From NCBI GenBank assembly GCA_038659295.1, contig JASNGC010000004.1:248001-312000 (forward strand): 64,000 nt of DNA, read 5' to 3'. Every line of letters starts with the position of its first letter. Position 1 is the stretch's first letter. Of the stretch, positions 19,084 through 27,690 are shown piece after piece. The notes beneath the pieces are model-generated. The model worked only from the letters and a program-made list of their open reading frames with translations. It did no database searches and was not told the origin of the DNA. The position numbers were made by a program, and so were the translations under genes. This DNA comes from Enterocytospora artemiae. Taxonomy: Eukaryota; Microsporidia.

Positions 19084-19569
19084 CTACTCAACCTCATGAA
19101 GTATCAGGTCATAGAATATTCCATCGTAGCATCTTCTCATCTCAATAATCCTAAATGAATCGGTTTCAATGGATAAAGACAGATTGAAGGAAACGGAAAC
19201 GAATATATCGTCTGTCGAATTGGAAGATATACATGGTTCAAGCTCTATATTAGCGGCATTTTCTGCTGGTCTTACTAGATTAAACATCCAGCAAGGCTCA
19301 TTGGAGATGCTTTCGGAATATATTGGGCTATTAGAGACACTTCTACAGCTGTAACTGGCACCACACAACTTATCTATGAGACCTTCAATGCGAACTTTTT
19401 CCTTAACGACCGTGATTTTATAGATAGCCCTAGATATCCTTTCAATATCCACAATATCTCTCCTGTAAATTTTCACTGGGCTGTCTAGTAAGAAATCTGA
19501 CTGCAGCAGATACTCTGGAGTATTCATCTTGGTCTTCAGAGAGTTGGTGAATTCCGAAAGGGATGACAT
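19084..19569 (-). CDS. Hypothetical protein, 161 aa
   Basis: The ATG at 19569 follows CATCCCTTCCAC. The protein is soluble and mixed alpha/beta, with SPVKIYRRDIVDIERISRAI and ISVSFNLS-like strands. It carries several Ser and Cys residues and lacks a signal peptide from this start. No family recognised. It is divergent from the MCM gene, with a 238-base spacer. Confidence 0.65.
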   Translation of the reverse strand: MSSLSEFTNSLKTKMNTPEYLLQSDFLLDSPVKIYRRDIVDIERISRAIYKITVVKEKVRIEGLIDKLCGASYSCRSVSNSPIYSESISNEPCWMFNLVRPAENAANIELEPCISSNSTDDIFVSVSFNLSLSIETDSFRIIEMRRCYDGIFYDLILHEVE

Positions 19570-19807
19570 GTGGAAGGGATGCAAAAAGGCACAAGCAAGC
19601 AAGGAACGATGCCGAAAATACTTTACTCTTTATCGAATAAATGGTTTGTCTTGTCCAACCAGTACTTTGGCACACTCAAGGGTCCATGTTCTATATCAGG
19701 CTACGGACAGAATCTCACACCATAAATCACAGAGGGATTAGAGAAGTTTCACTTCCCCAAGTAAGCCTCACTTCAAATTCCAAAATATTTTTTGTGTTTT
19801 ATGCTCC

Positions 19808-21952
19808 ATGATTCCGACAGAAATAAAAACTTGGGAGTTATATTTTCCAGCTGAGGAATATACAATTTTCAACCGAGAAATACAGTTGATCATCGAGATT
19901 CTCTCCAGTTTAAAATTGGCAGACGTTGAGGAGTCTAGGGATTCCGGAATATTTTTCTGTGAGTACTCATTCTACTTGAAATATCGAAGTATCAAGTGTA
20001 TAAACTGTGCTGTCAGTGAAATACTCTATTCGGTATACAAAGAGTATATTCAAATAGAAACTCGAATAGTGAACTATACAAGCAGCATTAATAAGGGCGA
20101 TGCAGACACTGGCGGTGATTCTACTACACATGGCTCAACTCCATTCAATTCCGCCTGTTTTCCCTTTGGGAGGATTAGTATTGACATTGTAGGATCAATG
20201 ATTTGTGTCAAGGGCACGGTTTGCAGAGTTGGCTACAAGAAGATCGAGAATCTGGAGATATTTTTTGAATGTACAAAATGCAACAGAATTACCAAACAAA
20301 TCCTCACAAACAACATTTACAAGGTTCCCAGCTCTTGTACCTGCAGAAATAAGCGGTTTGTTTTTATCAATAACCATCCGGGGATGAAATCTGTCGATAG
20401 ACAGGAAATCAAACTGCAGGAACTATACTCAACAGATAAGCCCAGGACAGTGGATGTAGATCTCTTCGGGAGTTTTGTAGGAGCATGCACTCCCGGAGAT
20501 GTAATAAGTGTGATAGGGATTGTCAAAGCGGAATTAGTAGACGAACATTACCAATTAAGAATAGAATGTAACAATATGCACTCAGAAAAGAGTTGTTGTA
20601 ACCAGAGTATGACTTATACAGACAGAAGTGCCAATAACACACCACAGACCTCTAATTTGCATGCCCAATTCACAAGCTCTCCAGTAGTGCCATACACAGT
20701 GACATCAGAGTTCAATATGCTGAAGCAGATTTCAGAAGAACCCAACCTGCTGGGTCTCTTTGCAAACAATCTCTACAAAAACATTTATGGAAACGATGTT
20801 ATCAAGGCAGGATTGATTCTGTCATTGTTTGGTGGGACCAGAAAGATTGTTGGCCAGTCCCACTGCAGATCCGAAATTCATGTGTTGATTGTGGGAGATC
20901 CAGGATTGGGAAAGTCAAAGATGCTACTTAGTTCCGTTGGAATTGTTCCAAAATCAACATATATTTCTGGAAACTCGACAACCACGGTGGGGTTGACCAT
21001 ATCCATCACCCATGATCCAGCCAATGGAGAATATATGGCGGATGCTGGGGCACTGGTTATCTCAGACGGGGGAATATGCTGCATTGATGAATTTGACAAG
21101 ATTAATGACCACACTGCCCTGTTTGAGGCAATGGAGGATCAGTGTGTAACAGTGGCCAAAGGGGGAGTGATTTGCTCGGTGCCCACCAGGACAACAATAA
21201 TTGCGGCATCGAATCCGAAATCAGGACACTTTGACTCGAGCAAATCGACTCGGGATAATCTACGGTTCGACTCGGCACTTCTTTCCAGATTTGATCTGAT
21301 ATACATTCTGAAGGATGATTTGAGTGCAAAGGAGAATTATGAGATTTCAAACCAGATACTAAAGAAAAGGCTGCTGTCACATGATTGTAGTAGTAACAGT
21401 GATGGTTTCAAAAGCACTTCCCGTTTAGACGACCTTATCCGAAGCTCCAGACATTCAGTTAAGAAATTATTTAAAATAAATAACAAGGAAATGGATCCAG
21501 AAACTCTACATAGGTATATCGAGTATGCCAGAAACTCCATAAGTCCCATCCTAAGCAAAGCAGCCAAGGGTAAAATAATGGACTATTATTTAGAGATCAG
21601 GAAAAATGCGGGGATTTCCATAAGAAATTTAGAATCTCTGGTTAGGCTGGCTGAAGCAGCAGCAAAGATGGAATTGAAATCAGTGGCGTCTGAAGAGCAT
21701 GCCCAGTTTGCCATAAATCTTTACAGGGGGATGCTGGTAACAGAGGAGAGCAGGGCGAATACGAAGGCCAATATCGAAGAGTTGTTGAGAGGTTTTATTG
21801 CAGAAAATAACCGAAATACGATTGGAGTTGGTGAATTGGAAAGAATAATTGCAGAAAAGATGAAGAAGTCGCCCAAAGAAATGATTGATGTGTTAAATTA
21901 CAAGGGGATTATACTGAAGGTTGGCAAGGGTGGCTATAAAATCAATTTGTGA
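19808..21952 (+). CDS. MCM8: MCM-family DNA helicase, MCM8-like
   Basis: This 714-residue AAA+ helicase has an N-terminal OB/zinc-ribbon region (FECTKCNRI then SCTCRNKRF, about 150-180) and the catalytic core. Walker A is GDPGLGKSKML (about 362-372), Walker B is GGICCIDEFDKIND (about 422-435), and the arginine finger segment LLSRFDLIYIL (about 492) follows. The phrase SGNSTTTVGLTISIT after Walker A matches MCM8 (GNTTTTSGLTV) rather than MCM2-7, where GxGSSxVGLTA is usual. KLQELYS and CTPGDVISVIGIVKAE upstream also match MCM8. In other eukaryotes MCM8 acts with MCM9 in homologous-recombination repair. Subfamily is by motif; MCM family is certain. The start follows ATGCTCC. Confidence 0.88.
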   Translation: MIPTEIKTWELYFPAEEYTIFNREIQLIIEILSSLKLADVEESRDSGIFFCEYSFYLKYRSIKCINCAVSEILYSVYKEYIQIETRIVNYTSSINKGDADTGGDSTTHGSTPFNSACFPFGRISIDIVGSMICVKGTVCRVGYKKIENLEIFFECTKCNRITKQILTNNIYKVPSSCTCRNKRFVFINNHPGMKSVDRQEIKLQELYSTDKPRTVDVDLFGSFVGACTPGDVISVIGIVKAELVDEHYQLRIECNNMHSEKSCCNQSMTYTDRSANNTPQTSNLHAQFTSSPVVPYTVTSEFNMLKQISEEPNLLGLFANNLYKNIYGNDVIKAGLILSLFGGTRKIVGQSHCRSEIHVLIVGDPGLGKSKMLLSSVGIVPKSTYISGNSTTTVGLTISITHDPANGEYMADAGALVISDGGICCIDEFDKINDHTALFEAMEDQCVTVAKGGVICSVPTRTTIIAASNPKSGHFDSSKSTRDNLRFDSALLSRFDLIYILKDDLSAKENYEISNQILKKRLLSHDCSSNSDGFKSTSRLDDLIRSSRHSVKKLFKINNKEMDPETLHRYIEYARNSISPILSKAAKGKIMDYYLEIRKNAGISIRNLESLVRLAEAAAKMELKSVASEEHAQFAINLYRGMLVTEESRANTKANIEELLRGFIAENNRNTIGVGELERIIAEKMKKSPKEMIDVLNYKGIILKVGKGGYKINL

Positions 21953-22057
21953 TACATCCACCTACAAGTCCATGCATCAAGAAATGTTGGGTTGCAATTT
22001 TAATTTGTGGGGACTAATCTGACTATTTGTTTATAAGTGTATTTCCAACCCCTCTCT

Positions 22058-22342
22058 ATGTCCGAACTTCCTGAACTCAAGCTGCTTTCTTGGGATTTGG
22101 TGGCCACTTGGTCACTGGATTTGCAGGTGGATTCCTGTGCAATATGCAGGAACCACATTATGGACATGTGCATTGAGTGCCAGAATGAATCTCAGCAGTC
22201 GAAGTGCCATGTGTGCTGGGGGAAGTGTGGCCATGCATTCCACAAGCATTGCATAGACAAGTGGCTCAACACGAAGAATGTGTGCCCGTTGGATACTGCA
22301 GTGTGGGAAGAAGATCCAGAAGCAGCACGATTAAATAAGTAG
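22058..22342 (+). CDS. RBX1: RING-box protein RBX1/Hrt1
   Basis: This 94-residue protein is the RING subunit of cullin E3 ligases. Nearly every family landmark is present: [60 protein letters not shown]. These give the H2-type RING with the extra zinc site of RBX1. The N-terminal strand that inserts into the cullin ([10 protein letters not shown]) is there too. The ATG follows AACCCCTCTCT; an upstream in-frame start lacks this. It works in the same pathway as the deubiquitinase at 9.6 kb. Confidence 0.96.
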   Translation: MSELPELKLLSWDLVATWSLDLQVDSCAICRNHIMDMCIECQNESQQSKCHVCWGKCGHAFHKHCIDKWLNTKNVCPLDTAVWEEDPEAARLNK

Positions 22343-22633
22343 TGGCAGATGGGGCCCTGTGTTACCTGATAATAAATATTTTGATTACAGGAGTCGATAC
22401 TGGTTGTATGTGTTTCATTGTTTTATATAATTACAGTTTCGTTTGCTTAGAACCGATTCGCCTTAAAAGTCCGTTTGCTAAGAACGGGTGGTATCGTGCA
22501 TTTTGAAAATTTAATTAATCATCCGGCCCCTAAATTTTTGACATCACTGATGACCACTAACCAATAATTTCCTAGAGAACCATCCTTTTGGAAACCCCCT
22601 CTATATACGAATTTGTGCCATTTCCTTTAATTG

Positions 22634-25600
22634 ATGAGTAAGGCCAAGAAGAGAATTGAGGCTATATGTGAGGTATTTGAGAGCGAGAAGCTTTATTGTG
22701 ACGACCTAGAGCTGTGGGAGGTTGACTTCAGGAGAGCCATCCTGAATATGACAAATCTGTCGACAAAAAAGAAGTATACCCTGAACGATGCGGTTTTTAT
22801 CAACATGGAGTCCCTAAAGCATCTGCATGTTAGACTACTCGGCAAGCTGAGAGCAAAAAACCTAGAGGTAATTCAGGAGTCCATTGTTGCGGCAGGTGGA
22901 AACACTGATGTGGATATTCCACTGGAGGATGAATTTGCCATAAGGAAGGATGGGTCTGTAAACACAGACAAGCTAGAGTATGCAAGTGTATTTCTTGAAA
23001 TGCTCGACGAATTCAAGATATACGAAGAGTATGTGAAAGATCTGCCCAAGTCCGTGTATGAATTTGAGAAGCTGATGCACACTCACCCCAGATTTGCAGA
23101 ACAGGTCAATAATTTCTTGCATCGTAAGAACGTAAATAATCTGGGAACAAACAACTTCTTTTATAGGCCATCGAGTAAGATAGCAAGGTATCCACTGCTG
23201 TTGAAAGCCATAGCCAAAAATGAGGAAAACCAGGAGTTTAAGAACGCTTATTTGGAGTGTATAGACAGGCTGAAAGAGATTATTCACAGGATAGACGATA
23301 TATACAAGGAGCGGTCAGAGCTATTCACAGTCTATACATACATTGAAAGATTGAAGTACAAGAATAGATTGGACAACAAATTCTCACTGGGCCTTATGTT
23401 TAAGGATGCGCAGATACTGAAGGAGTCAAAGTTGATTGTTAAAAAGTCTGTTATTGAGCCAGCCTCGTACAAGCAGGTTTATCTGTTCAGAAAATTTATT
23501 TTGATATGTAACACAATAGAAAACCAATTTGATGATGTGTATATCGATATACCTCCAATATTTCTGTCGAAGGTGAAGATTATCAAAAAAAGATTTGAAT
23601 TCTTCGACAAAGCAGATAATCTGGGCAGCTACTTTCCAATATACCTGGTGCAGAAGGAGATACTGACTGTCCGTGGGATATATTTTGAAGATGCCATCAC
23701 AAGAGATCATTATTACAAGTTGCTGAAGTCGGCAATAAGAGCGAACGAAAGCAGAGGGGACGGGACAACTTTCCAAGTGCAAAATATAGGAGAATACGAT
23801 GGGAGTGAAGCGTTAAAGAGTGTTTGCATTGTTAAGGGCATTGATCAGCGTTCCACTAATCTAGATCAACAAACTGCGTCCGACGACATTGCAAATGACA
23901 ATGTTAACAGCGAGGAGAGCAATTTGTCGAATCAACAAACCATATCTGATGATATTACAAATGATAGTGTTAACACCAACGATAACAATTTACCGAAGTA
24001 TTTTACAAAAGATGGAGAGGCCATTCCAAACAATATCATTCCATCCAGAGGCAAGCTAAATTTTAACAGGGAGTGTGCCTTTATAGGCGCATCGGAAATT
24101 GAAGAGGCTTCATCCTCTTATGAGTCTGAAAGCGACTGGGAAAGTATCTTTATGATAAAAAACAAGATTATCAAGAATGAAGAAGGAAAGATACTGGCAG
24201 GTAAGACCACGTTGAACAAGGATACAGGGAAATTCCACAATTTCAAGGGTATTTTCGAGAGCTTCTATAGAAACAAGATGCAAAGCAGGGATAGCGAGTA
24301 CTTCCAGGACATGGAATCTTCAGTCTCATCCTCCGAAGTGGACAACACAAAATCCTGCTGGAATTCATACTTCTCGACCGATGGATTATTCATCAACAAC
24401 CTCTCGTTTGAATTGCCTAATCCTGAGTATGCTCTAGAACCAGGGGTGATAATATTCTCGACCGACTCTGGGATTTACAAGAAGTGCAAGTCCGTAACTA
24501 CTAAACTATCCGATCTAAAGGCAAAGAATGTGATGTATGACGAGGAAAACCAGCTGTTCTACTTTCAGGTGAACCATAAGCTGCACATTGCGGAGCTGAA
24601 TAGTGAGACTATTCAGCTCAAAAGCAAGTCGATCAATCTGGATGTCGGTAGATTTTTTATTGGTAAATGTCAGAATTCCACATACGTGTCGCTAACTAAT
24701 AAAGGAGACTATAACTTCTCACTGATATACCTCCTGACCATAGAACCCAATGATAAGAAAAATGAAATCAAGCTGTTTAGAAAGCTGTATGTGGGGTATG
24801 ATATTTATTCCATAAACTACCTGAGAGGCCGGATAATTATAGCCTGCAAAAATTTTGAAGTTGTAGATATCGATTCACTAAGAACCCAGGACTTGTTAGA
24901 AGTCTATGATCCATACACATCTACATTCTGTGGACGTATAGAGAATCTACAGGCCAGAGCGATTTTTAAGGTGGACGAGGACACCTTTCTGCTCTGCTTT
25001 AACGGCTTGGGATTCTACATTGATTCTACCGGTAGATACAAGTATACCCACATTTCATTTAATTGGGAGTGTGTGGGAATTTACTTTAAAATATTTGGGC
25101 CGTATGTATACTGCCTGTCCGACCATTTCCTATCTGTGTTCCAGCTGGAGACTGGTTTGAAGGTGTATTGCCAATCAGTATCAAACATGAAGTTTGCTGA
25201 AGGGATTGATGAGGTTTATCTGTACAATTCGGAATCGATATTTAAGGTGTCTCATGGAGTGCCTACCTTTGAAATTAATGACAAAATGTGTAAGATGGCT
25301 ATGGACAGGTTCAAAGTTGAGCAGGATGAAATACACACGAGCCCACGGGTGGGGGATATTGCTCACTCGGCTGTTGAGAGCAGTGTTATGTACCCTAGGG
25401 ACGAAAACACCCACGGAGAATCGAAGGATAACAAGGTTCATCTGAATACTCTCATTAAACAGAAAATTTTAAAGTATCTTAAAAGCACGATTTCTAGAGG
25501 AGAACTAGATTCTGATGACAAATGCATCCGGAGAAAGGGTAGAGGATTGAGAAGAAAGAAGATCAGCTTTAAGTGCGGCAATGGCTGTAGATTAATAGAT

Positions 25601-26356
25601 GGGATGGCTAGGCCAAGGGATGCTGAGCAAAAGAGTATCAGAAAGAAAATCTTTGTGAAGTTTAGGCTTAACAATAAGCCACATGGGAGTGAACATCTGC
25701 AAACCAGCAATGGTACCCATGACTACAAACACTCCAATATCAGCACATATAGCGCTGGCCATCTTGATCACAATATATCTGCTCAAATTGAAGGCACTCT
25801 ATCCGAGTCTGCTCTGTTCAAAGATAATACTTTAAGTACCACACTATTGTCCAAGACTGGTACATATCCATTGGATAATGGCATATCTCTGCATAAAAAA
25901 GAATATTCTCAGTTATTAAATGGTCAAGTATCTAGTGTGCCATGTTTATTTGCTCCAGAGCCCATATGCCTAAAGAAAACACAGAATATTTCAAAATCGG
26001 TCTCAGAGATAGATCAGTTTAAAAGCGGCTTCATTTCAGAACGTAGTGGATCTCTATTGTCCAGCAAAAGATATATCAAACTGGAGGAACCATTTGGTGT
26101 GTTCTATTCGATGTCAGGTGATAGCGAATATGACTCAAGCACAGTTGCTTATTCAAGAAGTATTAATGACATTATACGAGGTGGCCTTACCAGCTCTACC
26201 TGTACCAATGAGTCGGATTTAGCTTCAATAATTTCTGCCTATGATTTCGAGCCTGATGAAATATCTGTGGAGGATATTATTTCCTTTTACGAAGACTTCG
26301 ATGCGTTTCGAAGCACTCCAGAAATAAGATGCTTAAAATTAGTGTCACGAAAATAA
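22634..26356 (+). CDS. ROM2: Rho guanine-nucleotide exchange factor (DH-PH-CNH, Rom2-like)
   Basis: This 1240-residue protein has the domain order of fungal Rom1/Rom2. The Dbl-homology domain runs about 5-210 (start VFESEKLYCDDLELWEVDF; a conserved helix with NNFFYRPSSKIARYPLLLKA). A PH-like region runs about 250-375 (KQVYLFRKFILICN). A citron-homology (CNH) beta-propeller region follows, about 590-890 (VIIFSTDSGIYKK onward). The last 350 residues are basic then Ser-rich and probably disordered. Rom2 activates Rho1 for wall synthesis and polarity. Two 22-residue tandem repeats sit between PH and CNH. The ATG at 22634 lies about 27 bases after ACCCCCTCTATATACG-like sequence, a longer spacing than usual here. 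Confidence 0.82.
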   Translation: MSKAKKRIEAICEVFESEKLYCDDLELWEVDFRRAILNMTNLSTKKKYTLNDAVFINMESLKHLHVRLLGKLRAKNLEVIQESIVAAGGNTDVDIPLEDEFAIRKDGSVNTDKLEYASVFLEMLDEFKIYEEYVKDLPKSVYEFEKLMHTHPRFAEQVNNFLHRKNVNNLGTNNFFYRPSSKIARYPLLLKAIAKNEENQEFKNAYLECIDRLKEIIHRIDDIYKERSELFTVYTYIERLKYKNRLDNKFSLGLMFKDAQILKESKLIVKKSVIEPASYKQVYLFRKFILICNTIENQFDDVYIDIPPIFLSKVKIIKKRFEFFDKADNLGSYFPIYLVQKEILTVRGIYFEDAITRDHYYKLLKSAIRANESRGDGTTFQVQNIGEYDGSEALKSVCIVKGIDQRSTNLDQQTASDDIANDNVNSEESNLSNQQTISDDITNDSVNTNDNNLPKYFTKDGEAIPNNIIPSRGKLNFNRECAFIGASEIEEASSSYESESDWESIFMIKNKIIKNEEGKILAGKTTLNKDTGKFHNFKGIFESFYRNKMQSRDSEYFQDMESSVSSSEVDNTKSCWNSYFSTDGLFINNLSFELPNPEYALEPGVIIFSTDSGIYKKCKSVTTKLSDLKAKNVMYDEENQLFYFQVNHKLHIAELNSETIQLKSKSINLDVGRFFIGKCQNSTYVSLTNKGDYNFSLIYLLTIEPNDKKNEIKLFRKLYVGYDIYSINYLRGRIIIACKNFEVVDIDSLRTQDLLEVYDPYTSTFCGRIENLQARAIFKVDEDTFLLCFNGLGFYIDSTGRYKYTHISFNWECVGIYFKIFGPYVYCLSDHFLSVFQLETGLKVYCQSVSNMKFAEGIDEVYLYNSESIFKVSHGVPTFEINDKMCKMAMDRFKVEQDEIHTSPRVGDIAHSAVESSVMYPRDENTHGESKDNKVHLNTLIKQKILKYLKSTISRGELDSDDKCIRRKGRGLRRKKISFKCGNGCRLIDGMARPRDAEQKSIRKKIFVKFRLNNKPHGSEHLQTSNGTHDYKHSNISTYSAGHLDHNISAQIEGTLSESALFKDNTLSTTLLSKTGTYPLDNGISLHKKEYSQLLNGQVSSVPCLFAPEPICLKKTQNISKSVSEIDQFKSGFISERSGSLLSSKRYIKLEEPFGVFYSMSGDSEYDSSTVAYSRSINDIIRGGLTSSTCTNESDLASIISAYDFEPDEISVEDIISFYEDFDAFRSTPEIRCLKLVSRK
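23867..23998 (+). repeat. In-frame 66-bp tandem repeat in the RhoGEF gene
   Basis: CAACAAAC starts at 23867 and again at 23933. The two units encode QQTASDDIANDNVNSEESN and QQTISDDITNDSVNTNDNN plus three more residues each, a 22-residue period. The copies are diverged at the DNA level, so the duplication is not recent. Confidence 0.8.
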
Positions 26357-26445
26357 CGGCACGTATCTAGATCTTCAAAACAAAATTGATGGTTTCGAGA
26401 TAATCCTTCGCAATATTAAATTTGTAAGATAGTCCTAAACAGTTA

Positions 26446-26631
26446 TTATGCTTCCGTGTTCCTAAACTCTTTCACAAATGACTGATTTTCCAGGTGGGTT
26501 GAGATAAATGCTTTCTTAGTACTGTTAAGTTCAGAATATTTAGTAAATCCCGATTTGCATTTTTCAAGCACCATATTACAACAGACAGTTCTTCCCAATT
26601 GCAATTTGGGTACATCAAGTCTGAGCCACAT
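26446..26631 (-). CDS. Possible small protein, 61 aa
   Basis: An ATG-to-TAA frame of 61 codons with gene-like codon use. It is polar and charged toward the end (HLENQSFVKEFRNTEA), with Cys-Cys and one more Cys near residues 17-26. There is no CCC box at the first ATG; the sequence GTACCC lies inside the frame, before a second ATG. It lies downstream of YKT6 on the same strand. No family is recognised. Confidence 0.33.
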   Translation of the reverse strand: MWLRLDVPKLQLGRTVCCNMVLEKCKSGFTKYSELNSTKKAFISTHLENQSFVKEFRNTEA

Positions 26632-26698
26632 CACTCAAAATCTATTTATTAATTTTAGCTGGATGGCTGAAGACACAGCTATTCTTCGGTATCATCTG

Positions 26699-27265
26699 TC
26701 AACAACATTTGTTCCTCTTCTTTGCAGCCTTAAAGAGCATTTTTGTTTGTGTGTTTAGACTTTCGCTCTTCGCAACAAGATCAGACAATGTCTCTCCTCT
26801 CTCCAAAATTGCAGACAGCCCTTCAACAACAACAGTGTTGCACTTTGCCAGTTCTTTGTTTATTTTGTCCGTCAAATCCTTATCCTCCCACTCCCTGTAT
26901 TCTTTAATCAACGCCTCATAGTCTACACTGTAATTGGAAGTCTCGCTTAGGTCATGGTGAGTAATACACACATTGGTCAGCTTGAATGCCACCGCACTGC
27001 TGTATTCTCCATCCGTTATAATTACAACCCTTTTCCTGCTATTTTGTTTTGTAAATATTTTCACCTTTGTTTGCTCATTCAAAACCTCATGAATTTCAGT
27101 GATCTTGCTGTCTGGTTTTATTCCCTTGCAAATTTCCAAGACCATTGCTCTGATAACACTTTTTATGGAGCCACGCACAAAAAAACCGAACTGAGACAGT
27201 TCGTATGCCTCTCTGGTAATGGACTGTGTAAAGTTGTCCATATCGATAATTGCAAAAACAGGCAT
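26699..27265 (-). CDS. YKT6: R-SNARE Ykt6 (longin domain)
   Basis: This 188-residue protein has a longin domain (about 1-120) with the Ykt6 phrase YELSQFGFFVRGSIKSV, and an R-SNARE coiled coil (about 130-185). The coiled coil carries the central Arg in SAILERGETLSDLVAKSESL. It ends KAAKKRNKCC and then a stop. Ykt6 of yeast and animals ends in a CCxxM prenylation box; here the two Cys are the last residues, a form normally seen on Rab proteins. There is no membrane helix, as expected. The ATG at 27265 follows CACACCCTCA. Ykt6 works in Golgi, vacuole and autophagic fusion. Confidence 0.9.
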   Translation of the reverse strand: MPVFAIIDMDNFTQSITREAYELSQFGFFVRGSIKSVIRAMVLEICKGIKPDSKITEIHEVLNEQTKVKIFTKQNSRKRVVIITDGEYSSAVAFKLTNVCITHHDLSETSNYSVDYEALIKEYREWEDKDLTDKINKELAKCNTVVVEGLSAILERGETLSDLVAKSESLNTQTKMLFKAAKKRNKCC

Positions 27266-27690
27266 TGAGGGTGTGGAAATAGTATAAAAATATGGGATAT
27301 ACATATCCAGGCAGAATAGTGTATGCGGCACCGAATCTCTCCATAAGCCGATTCACATGGCGTGGTCTTGCCTGGCATAGTTAATTCAAAAACAAAGTTG
27401 TTGTCTGTGCCGTGTCTGGTGCTAGTTTGCCTAGAAGACGACTTGTATAAAGTGATGTTTATTATCTTAAACAATGTATGTCTGAAACAAGATGAGTTAT
27501 GGGGGAATATTCAGTCTCTATTTATGCAGCATGGCAAGCAGCTTTGGTTTAAGATTTTATGGAGCAGCTTAGGTGTTATGTACTCGTAGGTCGTGGATCC
27601 ATTTCCTAGACCTCATCCATTTTTCTAGAATTTTCAACAATTTTTTTTCTAGAATATTTTTTCTATAAAATTTTTCGTACTTTTTCGCCC
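27266..27690. promoter_or_regulatory. Upstream region of hsp70 with heat-shock elements and TATA-like box
   Basis: This 425-base spacer lies between divergent YKT6 and hsp70. At 27623-27635 is TTCTAGAATTTTC, a perfect three-unit heat-shock element (TTCnnGAAnnTTC). At 27647-27659 is TTCTAGAATATTT, a second, slightly imperfect one. CTATAAAATTT (27663-27673) could serve as a TATA element, and CGCCC abuts the hsp70 ATG. The remainder shows only non-ATG frames. Confidence 0.75.

Noticed and set aside
27362..27589. 75-codon frame opposite the YKT6 5' region and upstream of hsp70
   Set aside because: Starts with GTG, has no early ATG, and overlaps the divergent promoter region.
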